The notes under the pieces: generated by a model
Told to the model about the DNA's origin: nothing
The model's database searches: none
Seen by the model: only the letters and a program-made list of their open reading frames with translations
In this document: in pieces, positions 36,239 through 48,767 of the stretch
How positions within the stretch are numbered: the first letter of the stretch is position 1
Layout: every line of letters starts with the position of its first letter
NCBI GenBank assembly: GCA_002633025.1
Contig: NMRB01000340.1
Coordinates: 12,521-76,520 of the forward strand
Origin: Notospermus geniculatus
Taxonomy: Eukaryota > Nemertea > Pilidiophora > Heteronemertea > Lineidae
Reading direction: 5' to 3'
DNA: 64,000 bases
Translations under genes and position numbers: made by a program

Positions 36239-37380
36239 GGCCCTGCATGAACAGTCTTTGCTACCGGGAGACCTGCCACCAATCCCAATCCCTCAACAAA
36301 GGATTCGACCCTTGGCACCATCACGCGCCCATTGTGTGAAAACAATCTTCTCCAATCTGTACCCTACTCCCACCCACTGTTGTGGATGTAAATTTGACAG
36401 TGCTGATCCATATCTGAGGTTTATCAAAATCAACTTCGACCCAAGTTGGCACGGACAGTTGCGGCATATTAGACCACCAATGACCTGCCAGGGAGTTAAG
36501 AGTCTTTAGTTCAGTTGGCAAAGTTGTCGAGCATCAACCTCAAGAAGATGTCGAAGATAGACAAATTTCATAGAAAATGTGTATTTTGTCAAAAAAATAG
36601 ATCAGCCACAACTACAATTGTCTACATAGTCACAAAACAGTAGCCATATTTCTGCAAGCAAACACAATCATAGCACTTATCTGAAGATTAACCGGAGCCA
36701 GCGCAGATCATTTCGAACATGCTAATGGTACTTCCTCCACGGAACACTCGCAAAGTGCTCGCACATTGTAGATCACTTTCACTGCAACAATGAACATCTG
36801 TCAAAATGAAAGGGACAACTAGATCCTAGAAATAAGTTAGGTCGGCCGAGGGTAATTGATGTTGTATATTGATATGCGCCAAACGTGATCCCGTATCTGA
36901 TTGCCTTTGTGTGCACGGTCTTGTTTTTTTTTCGTCTGTAGTAATTAAGCAAGGACAAGAACTGCCACATGAAAAGGTTTCGTGGCTCACTTGCTTTTGT
37001 TTGGTGGTGCCGGAACACTCTTCGAGTTGATGAGATGCTGCACTTATTTTGCCATGTTATAATTAGAAGCCGATTTTTTTACACAATATGGCAAAAGATC
37101 AAGTTTCAGCATACTTATTGAAGGAGTCAGACATGGAAGATACTTGTGTCCATTCAATAAGAATGAACAATTTTGTTCACAAAAACATCAGGCAACACAA
37201 CTGAAAGCTATTCCTGCCTCTCTTCACCAATGTATTGCATACCTTTGTAAAATCTTTGAAGTTTGTTGAGCAAAGAAAGTTCCTGAGGTAGTTTTGGTAG
37301 CAGTACCCCACCCCTTTACCATTCATTAGCATTATCCGCTGTTTGGCACATGATGCAAAAGTAACCTTGGGCCATGCCTA

Positions 37381-37595
37381 AAGCCTGCCGCACACGGGAG
37401 CTAACTGCTGAGCAAAAAGTTATTCGAGACCGTTTGCTCAGCAGATAGCTCACCGAAAAATACCCGCACACGGGAGCTTTCTGCCTCGCGAGGCAAAAAA
37501 CTCACCGAAATTACGCGCACACGCGAGCTACCTGCTGAGCAAACAGTCTCGAATAACTTTTTGCTCAGCAGGTAGCTCCCGTGTGCGGCAGGCTT
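37381..37595. mobile_element. Fold-back MITE, 215 bases
   Basis: The arms AAGCCTGCCGCACACGGGAG and CTCCCGTGTGCGGCAGGCTT are perfect complements and extend inward through CTGCTGAGCAAAAAGTTATT and its complement. A third internal copy of GCACACGGGAGC in the middle (37471 on) suggests a tandem array of the terminal motif. The borders TAAAG and CTTAA hint at a TTAA-like target. It is non-coding. Confidence 0.88.
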
Positions 37596-40500
37596 AACTC
37601 AAAGCAAATAGGCTGCAGTTAGTTTAGAGTCTTCTGGGAGGATTAATGCTAGGATATCGGAGACAGCATCACCCTTTGTTTGAGGTGGGTGTGGTGCATT
37701 TAGAGTGAATTTTTTTCACATCCACCCAAGCCTGAACAAACTCCCCAGATATTATGTTCTGAACTGATGCTGGAAATTTGGTACCAGTACTGATTTTACT
37801 ACAAACATAAGGGTTAAGTTTCTAACTGAAATAAATCAAATGGCATAGTTTCGACATTCCATGTGTTAAATCACTTGCCAACCTCGGAGGAAGTTATGCA
37901 AATGTTGCGTTCATCTCTTCCTTTCTATTCTGAAATCCTCTCTAACACCGTAAGGAAAGTGAATTTTCCTGGTTTATTCAAGCTGATCTCCCAAGTTCCG
38001 TTACGGTGACAACTTTATTTTGAAATAGGGATTTAAAATTAAGCCATCCGCTGTCGAAAATCACCTTGCCGTAGACATCGCACGTAAGATGGCAATCACG
38101 AATAAGAAGCATCGTAAATTTAATGATTCTCGGCTGAGTTGAATCCCCAAACAGCTTAAGTGGGGTGAACCATGGGTTTTTCATGAGTGCTGGTTCTAAT
38201 TTAATAATGCTCTTAATGATGGCAATTTTGCCTGGGTAATGTAGTCGGAACTCTTCTCTCAGACCCACTCCTCGCAAATCTCGGCTTGTGTGTGTCAGGC
38301 ATGGCAACATTGTCTCAACCAATCAAACATATGGAGAACTCAAGTTGTATTTTACGTTTAAAATGCTAATTTTATAGCCCGTTTACATGCAAATTTTGGT
38401 TTTATGTCACCGTGTAATGAAATAACTGAAATAACAAAAAAGATGCCAGGAGTGTACAGGCACGGCATGATTAAGCTACGAGTTGGAGGGATTGCACATC
38501 ATCCATCACATGCCAAACAATAATGCCCTGATCTGGCTACGAAGTCGTAAAAAAGAACATCCTAATCACTTGGAATTTTGCAGACAGAAGCTCGACTGTG
38601 AGGAATAAAACTTTTAACTTGATTAGGCTTATTGTTCCAGCAAATTCACCCAATATTACAAATTTGAACCAACTGGATCTGGAACGGTATATTTTTCCAA
38701 GAAAAACGCAATCAATGTTTGTCAGTCTGACTGCTCGTGTGAAGGGGCATCCGCCCCTTGATTAAAAGTTACACGATGAGCCACTAAGAATTGCCCCAAT
38801 TTCAGTTGAACTAATGAGATCACATGTCAGGGCTTTTGTGACACTTTCTTCTCAAGAGCTTCGTGTTGTTTGCTCATCTCCAGGACCCTCTCCATTCGTG
38901 ACACGATCTGTGTAAACAGACGACGCTCTGTTGCCTTCTGCACAGAGTTAATATCACAGTTTGCATCATGATGAGGTGTTATTGTGTCTGATATGAGGAT
39001 TTGTGGCAGATTGATGAATTCGATTGACGATTCTTGAATTTGCAGATCTGTGCACTTCCGCCGAAATCTCAACCAGGACCTCGATCTGAAATCGGATGAC
39101 GTGGGGCAATCCATGATTCAGGTATGGTCGACTCTGATGCAACGTCTTCCAAAGTCACTGTCATGGGGTTATCTGCGCCACATCATCATTCAGATTGAGG
39201 TTATGGTTGAGATTTGGTGGAAGTGTGCAGATCTTTGTCGTTTACGTCAATTTGAGAACGGTCTATTGATTTCTCAGATAATTCTTCTTGTTTCATAATT
39301 TCTCCCATTAGAAGTCAAGAATAGAAATGCACCAGGTCAACATCCTTGAAGGACACCATAAGAAAAGTGTCTGCGGATGACCTTTTCTGGTGACACTGGT
39401 TGGTATCACATGAAATAAAAGTAAAGGTAGATTCTGACAGTGAAATCTTCTCCAGAAGATGACCATTAGAGAGGGTATTGAATAGTTAGCACACCTCCAT
39501 AGCAAAAAGACCTTTGTCAGCTCAAATGGCAAAACCTCACTTATGTTAAGACGGCGCTTAACCGAACAGCTGCGGTGGAAGTTCGACTATTTCCGACGGT
39601 TGTCACCGTTCTGCCGACATAAACATTAAAGGTGAGAGGTACAGTTGTAATTAAGGTGTAGTAATGTCATCCATCAGTACAATGTGGCTTCACATGCCCG
39701 GGCGGTTGATAGAGGATATGGGCCGCGCTCGGAAAGGTGTTGACGCCAAAGGTATATCATGCTCTAAATCAAACTTGTAATTTCTATCAAGGTGAGCGGT
39801 GTCGTTGTAGATGATGTTGACTCCTTCTTGCAGGTGGAACAATTTAATTCAGTCTAACTGTGAGCTTAATGGCCGTCATTAGAATCTTTGTAATCATCTT
39901 CAAGAAATATCAGGCATTTGTTTTGGTTTATTGCGCCCAAGCAGACGTCATCTGAATGTCATCATCTTTATTTCTCGGGATATCGTTTATTGTAATGGTT
40001 GCATAAGAAATCATTTTGTTGATACCTTTATGAGGAACTTTTGTCTTTGGGAAAAAATTTCATGAATTTTTCATGGGGTTGATGAGATTTTGGATGGTGA
40101 TGATGCTGGGGAAGATTGGTTGTGTTGATGGATGATGGAGCACCGATTGGAGGTTGATGAAGCTGGCATTTAGGAACTCGTAATGAGGTGGTCGGACTCG
40201 CTTCTTCATGAGTTTTCTTTGAGTTTCTCAGGACAATATGTTCATTTGTTGATTTTTTTACCAAGTACCGGGACTCTGTCTCTTGTGCGAGCTACTGATT
40301 ACCAGTAGTCAAGATTCATCGCCTCTGCACAGTTTTGCTTTGTCTCATCTGAGTTACCAGCTTTGTAAGCTCATTTGGCCATTGTCAGTTTCATATAGTT
40401 TACAAATGATGAAGTGTTGAAGATTTCCGCTCAGGAATACTGACGAAAGTAGCAATTTTGTCCATTTTTTCCTTATAGCTAAAAAAGTACATCACTCACA

Positions 40501-43500
40501 GGTACCATAAGATTTTGGTGTAACAGTAATTACCCTATTTGCAGTCAGCAGACGATCTCTGATTGCTTATGTCATTGATAAGATGCTAATCAACCCTGTA
40601 ACTCAATACACCTTATTTGCATGGCCTCCGCTAAACCCTCATCATCAAAAACATGAAAAAAATTGCAACTTTCCACCATAAATTATCATCTTCATTAAAC
40701 CCGGACCATCTGTTGGCGTAGTTTGGGTGATATCGCGAGCGCATCACGCACTCAGACACCATTTCGCCAGCGCAGGTTCCAAATTTCAAAGCATGATTGC
40801 GGAGTGACTGATTGCTTTCCGACCTGGTTACCCAAGACAAAAAACATTTAAGACCATCAGCACTGCAGGCGTTATTCTTATAGGCATTTCTTATAAAAAG
40901 TGTTTGGCCACATGGCCATCATGATCAGTTCCCACAAATGCGTACAAAGACCCGTTTGCAACCTCACAAAAGCTATTCTCGGTGCACTTAGCGGTGGTTT
41001 TCAGGATCATTCGCCAAAACATTGTACCCCTAATGATGTCCCAGGGACTCCTCTCTTCATTCGGTGCTCTACCCCATCTTGAATACATGGCGGCAGCACC
41101 TTTGTCGGGTGCCACGTGCCGTGGACTATCTCACTCTTGCCACAAGATAAGTACACTTAGACAGCCCGTTGCACAATAAACCATTGCAAAGACCATGCCT
41201 ATTGTGCTCTCCGATATTTTCCCCCAACTGGTCCTATAATACCCCATCCAATCAAACCTATTTGATTTCCCAGTACCCCTTTTCACGTATTTGCTATGAA
41301 ATTTGGGAGTCTTGCAATGTGCGAACCTCTTCACAGGAAAATCATTATTGTTAGTCACTGTTCAACTTATCTTAGGGTAAGTGCCATGTTTTTCAATCAA
41401 ACTAACTGTTCTGTTCACATGGTGACCTCTCAAAACGCTGAAGTACACACATGCTAGATTTACTTTATTATGCCCGATTTAGTCTATCGGGGGACCGCGA
41501 TATCATTTTTCTGCCGAGAAACCTGCTGCTGCATTGGAAGACAAAGGAAATGCACGCTATTGAATAGAAAGTGTTCTTTGGCTTCTAATGCGGTTCAAAT
41601 TTCAATTTTGTTTAACCGCGGACAAAAGTTCAAACGTTTGTATTACAAGACAAGGTGGATGAATTACATGCACAGACACAATAGCAGGTTGCGGGCAGTT
41701 TCATAATTATAGACGAACAGGACCCGATGCCTCTTAGTAAGATTAATTTTTTTTGTCTTGGTTGCAGGAAGCTCCGCCAAATCTCGCCAGTGGCTAACCA
41801 GATGCACTAAGACAGAAAATTGTAGCTTATTATTGTAGTTGAGAAAGAATGCGCACCATTTTGGTCTTTGTTTGCCGGTGGTTCGACTTGAGCCCTGCGG
41901 CCACTTGGATGGCTGTTCGCGGTAATGATCTAACAGCTATGTTGGAGTGACGAAAACCTCTACTAATGATGAGCAATATGCCACGTTTACACACCCGAGG
42001 TGGTTTGAGAATTTACTTCTAAAGAAAAACTCAGTTTCTGAACATTTACACCCTCATTTATTCCAAAAATTGCACAGATTTTGATATACCTGGTGCGTGT
42101 ATTATTTGAATTAAAAAAGGCTAGACTTCTCTCATTTTCCTTTTAACTGCAGGCCTACAGTTCCCAGAGCTGATATCGCGTCAGTTTTATGTAAAAATAA
42201 TCAAAGGGTTAATGTAGAATCATATTGTTTGATCAGCAGCAGTTTCATAACACATTGTGTTGTCTTGGGTGTTGTCTGACAGGTCGTGTCAGACACCCCA
42301 TACCTCTTCTTTGTTCAAGATGAGCACTTGTGTATCATCTGCATCTTGCATGATGGATGGGTTCACCAGAATCCACAAAGCCTCTTGTTTAAACTTGGCT
42401 TACATTGTGTTAATTAATACCGATAAGATATGATGACACTTCTATTCACCCCATACTGACTATCTCTAGTCGATCTTCTTTATGCAGGCTATGGGACTTG
42501 CACGCTTTTGTCACTGCACATTTAGTATTCGTGAAAAGATGGTAGGGAAAAGATGCAGGTGGGTGAGGGATTACGCTGAATTAGTTCCCGGGCTGCCGTA
42601 ATCTTTCGAGTTCGGAGGTACCGGTAGTCTGTAAGGTCATGATCACAGGGGTAATGTACACTTGACATTATCGGGAATTCTCAACAAACTTTAGAGAACT
42701 TTCACAATTGTCTTTTCATGTTCTCCCACTCCTGCATTCGATATATGCAGGGCGAGATTTCTGTTGTATCCATACCCCCCCCAAATGCTGCGTCATGAGC
42801 AGACGTGACTCTGACAACTTCACATCAAGTGAAGCTTTGACTTTCACAGCTAGCAAAGAGGATAATGGCCACATCAAAACAATGCGGACACACTTTCATC
42901 CAACTCCCGATGCAGGTTGGTGCCGTGTCACATGTCTTGCATAACAAAGGGGTTTACCAGAGTGGGTCGCGGGGAGGAAATCCCAAAAGTTTTGTAACCT
43001 TGGATTCGATGCGGTGAAACAGGAGAAATGTAATAATGGACGTCGCCCTGAAAGCTATTGTGTTTCAAGGTTGACATCATCGGGCACGTTATCGCAGATC
43101 AAAGCGAGAAAACACTGATCCGTGGCTTCGTCTAAAACCTGACAACTCACAGTGGTGAATGATAATAGGACCATTAGCATGAAAAGTTACCAGAGCTTGG
43201 CCTATGTTTTCATGGTTTCTTTTCATGATTTTTAAGCTGTTTGACGGGGATCAATGGGATGGTGTGTTTGACCTTTGGTGGCTGGGCTTACCTTCCCATG
43301 TTAACCGAAGAAGGTTTTTCTGGTGAGCCAACTTCATGAGGATTACTGTAGAGTAATCCACCTATTGTTATTAAGCTTTGATTCAAAAAGGCTGCAGATT
43401 CTGGTGTGGCATCGATAATTTGGGATGGGTTTAAGAAGAATGACGTTCTGATCTGAAGCTTAGGTTGTCTGCACTTAGTCAGTCTGAAGAGAATCTGGAC

Positions 43501-43825
43501 GGCATGCTCTCAACAGCAAAACTTGTCAATCTTTGTTGCTGCTCATCCATTTTGATTAAAATCATTGACCCTGTTTCACTTTCCACTGAAAGTAGTCCCG
43601 GGCTTTAAATTCTTGGCAGACACTTCGTAATTTCTTTGCAATTAAAAATTGATTGATGGGAGACCAAGTATTCAGGGGGCATTCCTCCAACGTAACATTG
43701 AAATCACTGGGTGAACCAGATTCATTCAAATTTTAAAACTACTGGGCTAATGTCACTTTACAATACTTGTTCTGATTTTTAATTAGTGACTTCTCACTCA
43801 GCTTGATACTCCTCCTCGGGTTTGA

Positions 43826-43983
43826 CTTTTTACACGGAGTCGGTTTCGATCCGGTTCGAGCCAGTTCACTTACTTTTTGTACCATCAAAAGGGAAGGATA
43901 GTACAGGTGCCATAGCTTTTTCGCGCTACAAAAAGCAAGTCAACTGGCCTTGAACCGGATTGAATCAACCTGGTGTAAAAAGG
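43826..43983. mobile_element. Fold-back element with CTTTTTACAC ends
   Basis: CTTTTTACACGGAGTCGGTT and CCGGTTCGAGCCAGTTCAC on the left face GTCAACTGGCCTTGAACCGG and TGGTGTAAAAAGG on the right, with complementary TACTTTTTGTA / TACAAAAAG inside. The segment GGTTCGAGCC looks like a B box but belongs to the inverted arms. Confidence 0.8.
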
Positions 43984-45923
43984 GCCAGTCGGCCAGTGAA
44001 GTTAGGATATGCAGGCACGTTGTGGAAGGAAGCTAATTAAGATTGAACTAATTTCAATGAAGATGGCTTTATGTGTCTTTTTTAAGAAACATGCACAGCA
44101 CCTTCAGTATAGTTCAATAAACTTTTCTGCCAGAATCCAATTATCGCAGTCTAAATTTTAGAAAAAATGAAGTTTGTGTCTCTGAGATTGATGATAGATT
44201 TCAATCTTATGATTTGTGGCCTCATTTCATTCCTGCGTTTGACCATTACAAAGCTTATCGCAAAACAAACATCTGACTGCGGCTACACACATCCATTGTC
44301 GCGGTGGAACATTTACTTGCCAGTTTTATGCAGATTTTATTGGATTTTAAATGAGCTGGTTTGAATGGTGCACGGTGGGTAAATAGGCAACCCACCTGCT
44401 CCCATCTGGGTATGCCACACACGCCAGAATGGAGTGTTGTTTTCTATGCACCCAGTGTAGTCCCGGCTGGGGGTGGCTATTGAAGGGATGGAGGATCATG
44501 TTTCTGATTTCCACATGTCATGCATTCCTTGTATGTATATCAAACTTGTTGGCACGTGTTTGCTCTTTTTTGGGAAAACGTGTCAGAATATGATGCTGTC
44601 ATTATCATCTGTTTGGTTTTTGCCAGATTTAGGTTTCCCTGATACTAAAGGTGTGTGGACTTTCAGTCTACGAGGATGTCTTTTGTTGGTGGAAATGCCT
44701 TTTTAAAAAACATCGAAACTCAGTCGTCAAGGTCCTCTCAAATGTAGAGGCCGGAATCTTGTCAGCTAGAATGTTCTAAAGTGTCATGAAAAGGTAGTTA
44801 CATGTAGATACCCTCTACTTGTATGTATGCCAAATTTGAGCCCTGTTTGTCTTCAAACATGGCCGCCAAGCAGCCATCTTAAAAAATGGCTCTACGAAGA
44901 GAAGTTGTTCTTGAATTGTTTGTGTGCTGATGTTGTCAGGATTTTGTGTTGTACTTTTGTCTTGTATCAATGTTGTGCGTTAGACGAAATATCCTGAGAC
45001 CAAGGTTTCAATCATTGTGTTCAACTTGGTTTCAAAGTTATGGAAAATAGCTTTCAAACCTCACTATAACATTCCAAGATAGCTCGCAAAAAGTTTGATT
45101 TCCCTGACAACTTCAAGAATTAACAACTTTAAAATGCATTTCCTATAAAATCAGTATTAAATCCATTTCACGCAGTTTCATTCTTTCTCATAATTATGAT
45201 TTATTCTTTTGACAATGACAAGTTTAGTCCCACAAATCTTGCCTAAGATTTGCCCACGTTCTGCGTTGTGGGAAGCCATAGTTTTATAGATTAAAACCCG
45301 TATGAAACCACAGCCGTCATTAGTGTTGACTAGAGTTACCAGGGTCAAATATTAAAATCAAATAAGTCTCACTCTCTGATATCCCGAAGTTTCTGATGAA
45401 GGAATTCATTTCATGTTAACTTGACCTAATGTCGATGTATTTAACGATGAACTCCTGCACTGAACATACTAGGAATTCCTACCTTATTGATTGGAAATAG
45501 TTTCTAATGACGTCTGCTAGTTGTTTCGAAGCTCATCCATCATCGGGGATCCAACTTGTCACAGACCCGAAGCCACCCTACGGCGCCAAATGCCAAACTT
45601 TTGTCCGCAACTTGATGACAAAGTTAAGGGAGGAAACAATGAAATTTAGTTCATTTTGATGCGGAAACTGCCCTGCCTAGAGGATTTCTACCAAACTGAT
45701 GAACGCAGAAGCTTGCTGGGCAACCTAAATTATTTCCAGACCAAAAGGTTTAGGCACTAACGTGATGAAATTGGTAATCTATCTTCAGCGGTTTTTGGCA
45801 TTTTTTGTGAACGGTTCATTTGATTGAGGCTGTGCAACACTTTCAGGATTACGTGGAAAAACTTTGTGAAGCCCCTCATGTTACATCGTCATCTGACCAA
45901 ATCTTCCTTTTCCATCTTTCCAG

Positions 45924-46136
45924 AATTACGAACCGATGATCGGAGGTTTCACCACGTTCGACACAATCCACTCGATATTCCACTAGAACAAACGCTAGGA
46001 GACCCGCTGCTGGACAGACGATTCTCAAGTCACCTGATAGAGCTTGAACAATTACGCCGTGGTACGCTAGGACATGATGGACTCCGACACGAATCTGCAT
46101 TTACAAAAGATATCACATTATTCCGACATGCTCAAG
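45924..46136 (+). CDS. Runx coding exon 3: linker after the Runt domain
   Basis: Acceptor TCCATCTTTCCAG and donor CAAG|GTTTGT bound 213 bases, phase 1 at both ends. The exon encodes KLRTDDRRFHHVRHNPLDIP, then LEQTLGDPLLDRRF, SSHLIELEQLRRGT and KDITLFRHAQ. The basic start joins PREPRSKT to form the expected nuclear-localisation segment. The LIELEQLRR part corresponds to the vertebrate SERLSELEQLRRT segment after the Runt domain, confirming homology. The Arg/His/Asp-rich middle is longer than in human RUNX1. Confidence 0.93.
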
Positions 46137-47985
46137 GTTTGTGTTTTCTTCTTATTTCTCATTTTGACCATTGTAAGGTTGACATAAGGGGACTCAGACC
46201 TTCCCCTAAGAGGAAAGAGAGAGTCAATTTACTTGCAGCCCCCTCTTATATATAAAGAATCTTCCATGGAATCGGTCGGGCCTTCAACCTCAGTGGAGAT
46301 AAGCACTACTGTTTGCACTCTACCACTCTGTCAACCAGGGAAACTCGATGCTTGCATAGAAACCAAGCCAGAAATGGTATGCAAGATACTTTTATCATGT
46401 AAAATCCAAATTCTCCATCAAGAAGCAAAAGAAATGAAAAATGTGATATAATTTATCAAGGAGCGAAATTCAGTAATTGAAGAGTCGTATAGTTTATTGC
46501 CCCGGCGCGTTGTTATATGTGGTTCATGCTCGCGATGGGAAATCTTTCTCTATCGGGTTGTAAGAAATAATGGCCTAATCAATGCGGCAAGTGGCTGCCC
46601 GAGAGTTTCCCAGGGTGCAATCCATCGTTCAGTGATGGCGCATTCTGTTGCTACTCACGCGTGGAAGTCGTTGTGGAGGTCACTCAACCATGTACGATGG
46701 TAATATATCACCAAAGTTATTTCACTTGTTCAAGTTCTTTCATGATTTTCTTAACTTTTTTCTCTTAATTGTCTGTGATTTTGATTTTCTCCGATATATT
46801 GTGTTTATTTCAGTTGAATAGCTTTAGGGAATTTGGATGAAGTCCATCTATCATTGCATTTCCAAGAAAGTTTCTTTAGTTTGAGATTGTGGCATTCTCG
46901 AAATCATTGTTTGTTTTTCCAAAATAAGTTGCTTGAGAATTGTGATATCGCGTATTTCTGACTCCTGGACTTACGCCTCGATGTATTCAGGCCTTGGCTC
47001 AATATGAAGTGCAACAGGGTCCTCAGCTTAACACTCAGAGTGCCACATCATGATCATAGTAAACATAAACCTTATATGGGAGATCCATTATTTCAGTGTG
47101 ATAAACTTAAGGTCCCCTGCATCCCTTGATCTGCCTCCGGGGCCGTTTAAACATCAAATGTTCAAATTTTTATCACATCCGCTGAAATTGTCGCCATATT
47201 TAAAACTTCTTTTGTGTGCAGCCTCCAAGTCATCGCAGCCAGGATCCTGTTAGTCAATGATTGCTTAAGATGATTCAATTCTTTCTGCTGCCATGGTTGA
47301 TCCCAATTCAAGTTGGCCGATTTCGGCTGTACAGTTGGAAAGGCAGTCCTACTTCCAGTCTTTACTGACTCTGCCCAAGTTATGTTGAAATGGATTGAAA
47401 TTCAGGATTTTATCTTCTGCTATAACTGGGGGCAAATCGCCAACCCGACGCCATCCGACAATGGGATTATCCCCCCTCGGGATTTCTGCGGCGTTGTTCG
47501 TCAAATCTGACCTCTCCTTGATGGGGTGTTCACCTTGTTCATTAAGATGATGTTACCAGGTTAAAACAATTGCCATCTTTGTCTCCTGATCTGGCGAGGT
47601 CGTCTTTAATCAATCACGGCGGCATGAACGATAGTCACGAAGAAGGATGTTAATTGCCTTTCTACACTCACTTTTCTACAACTTATCATTTGGTTTCATG
47701 TACAATTCCTTCCGGGTCAAATGTCGGGCTTTCCAGGTTCAAAAGTAAGCGTTACATTTGCCATTACTCTGTAATCTACGAGTTGTGCCAACCTTTGTGT
47801 ACCGCAAAAGCAATATTAAGCCATATGGGGGACTTAGGAAAAAATGTCCGTTTGATGGTTTTACTGTTGCCCAGAATATGGAGTAAAAATCCTTTGATAT
47901 TCTCACTGGAGAGTTGTATCGTATTCATTTCATAAAAATTTAATTCTCTGAGATATGGTTGAGTTGTTTTTGATGTGTTTTCCGT

Positions 47986-48207
47986 GGGGATGCGTAGGGA
48001 TTACCGAGTTTCTCTTAAAGCAAGTGAAAATGCCAGGTCATAGCGATCTGTGGAAATCGATGATGAAACATGCTGTTAAATTCTGTTGCTTTACTGTCAT
48101 TTCTTCCCAACTTCCAAAGAATGTCACCTCTGCACCCCTTGCTGAACTGAGGCCAGGAAAAAGCAACTGAAATGATGAATTCCGACCACGTCTTACTGAT
48201 TAGGTCA
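47986..48207 (+). repeat. 222-base direct duplication, copy 1
   Basis: This copy matches 48546-48767 at a constant offset of 560 bases with only a handful of substitutions (for example CTTCCAAAG versus CTTGCAAAG). It ends at a single N (48208), which marks a join in the assembly. Confidence 0.88.
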
Positions 48208-48545
48208 NGGACAGCATCAACTTATTGGAGTTGAATATCAGGCTGAAAACTAAGCAGGAATTGTGTATCCGTATGGTAGAAGACGTCGAGAAATCCCAAC
48301 TGACATTATGTGGTCGTCGCCATGATGAGGTCACATGATCACTTCTCTTGCCCAATCAGCAGCCGGATTGTGATTTTCAAATGGGAGGAATCGGTGGATG
48401 AGAATGAATGACTAGCTCTGTCCCTGATTAGCCAATCAGCATCCAGACCAGGATCTTGGTCTGCTCGTAACAGAAAAAGCGACGTTATGACCCAGACGCT
48501 TGTTCGATCCCCAGATTCGAAACAGCGGCTGGGTGACCGAGACTA

Positions 48546-48767
48546 GGGGATGCGTAGGGATTACCGAGTTTCTCTTAAAGCAAGTGAAAATGCCAGGTCA
48601 TAGCGATCTGTGGAAATCGATGATGAAACATGCTGTTAAATTCTGTTGCTTTACTGTCATTTCTTCCCAACTTGCAAAGAATGTCACCTGTGCACCCCTT
48701 GCTGAACTGAGGCCAGGAAAAAGCAACTGAAATGATGAATTCAGACCACGTCTTACTGATTAGGTCA
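48546..48767 (+). repeat. 222-base direct duplication, copy 2
   Basis: Second copy of the segment starting GGGGATGCGTAGGGATTACC. The high identity and the N at the end of copy 1 leave open whether this is a real duplication or two haplotypes placed in series. Confidence 0.88.

Noticed and set aside
38827-39114. 95-codon minus-strand frame with a true ATG and a helix-like C-terminus
   Set aside because: No splice, promoter or homology support; an intronic frame of this length is not unusual. Left uncalled, though a small antisense gene cannot be excluded.
43850-43875. B-box-like CCGGTTCGAGCC
   Set aside because: It is part of the inverted arm of a fold-back element and has no A box.
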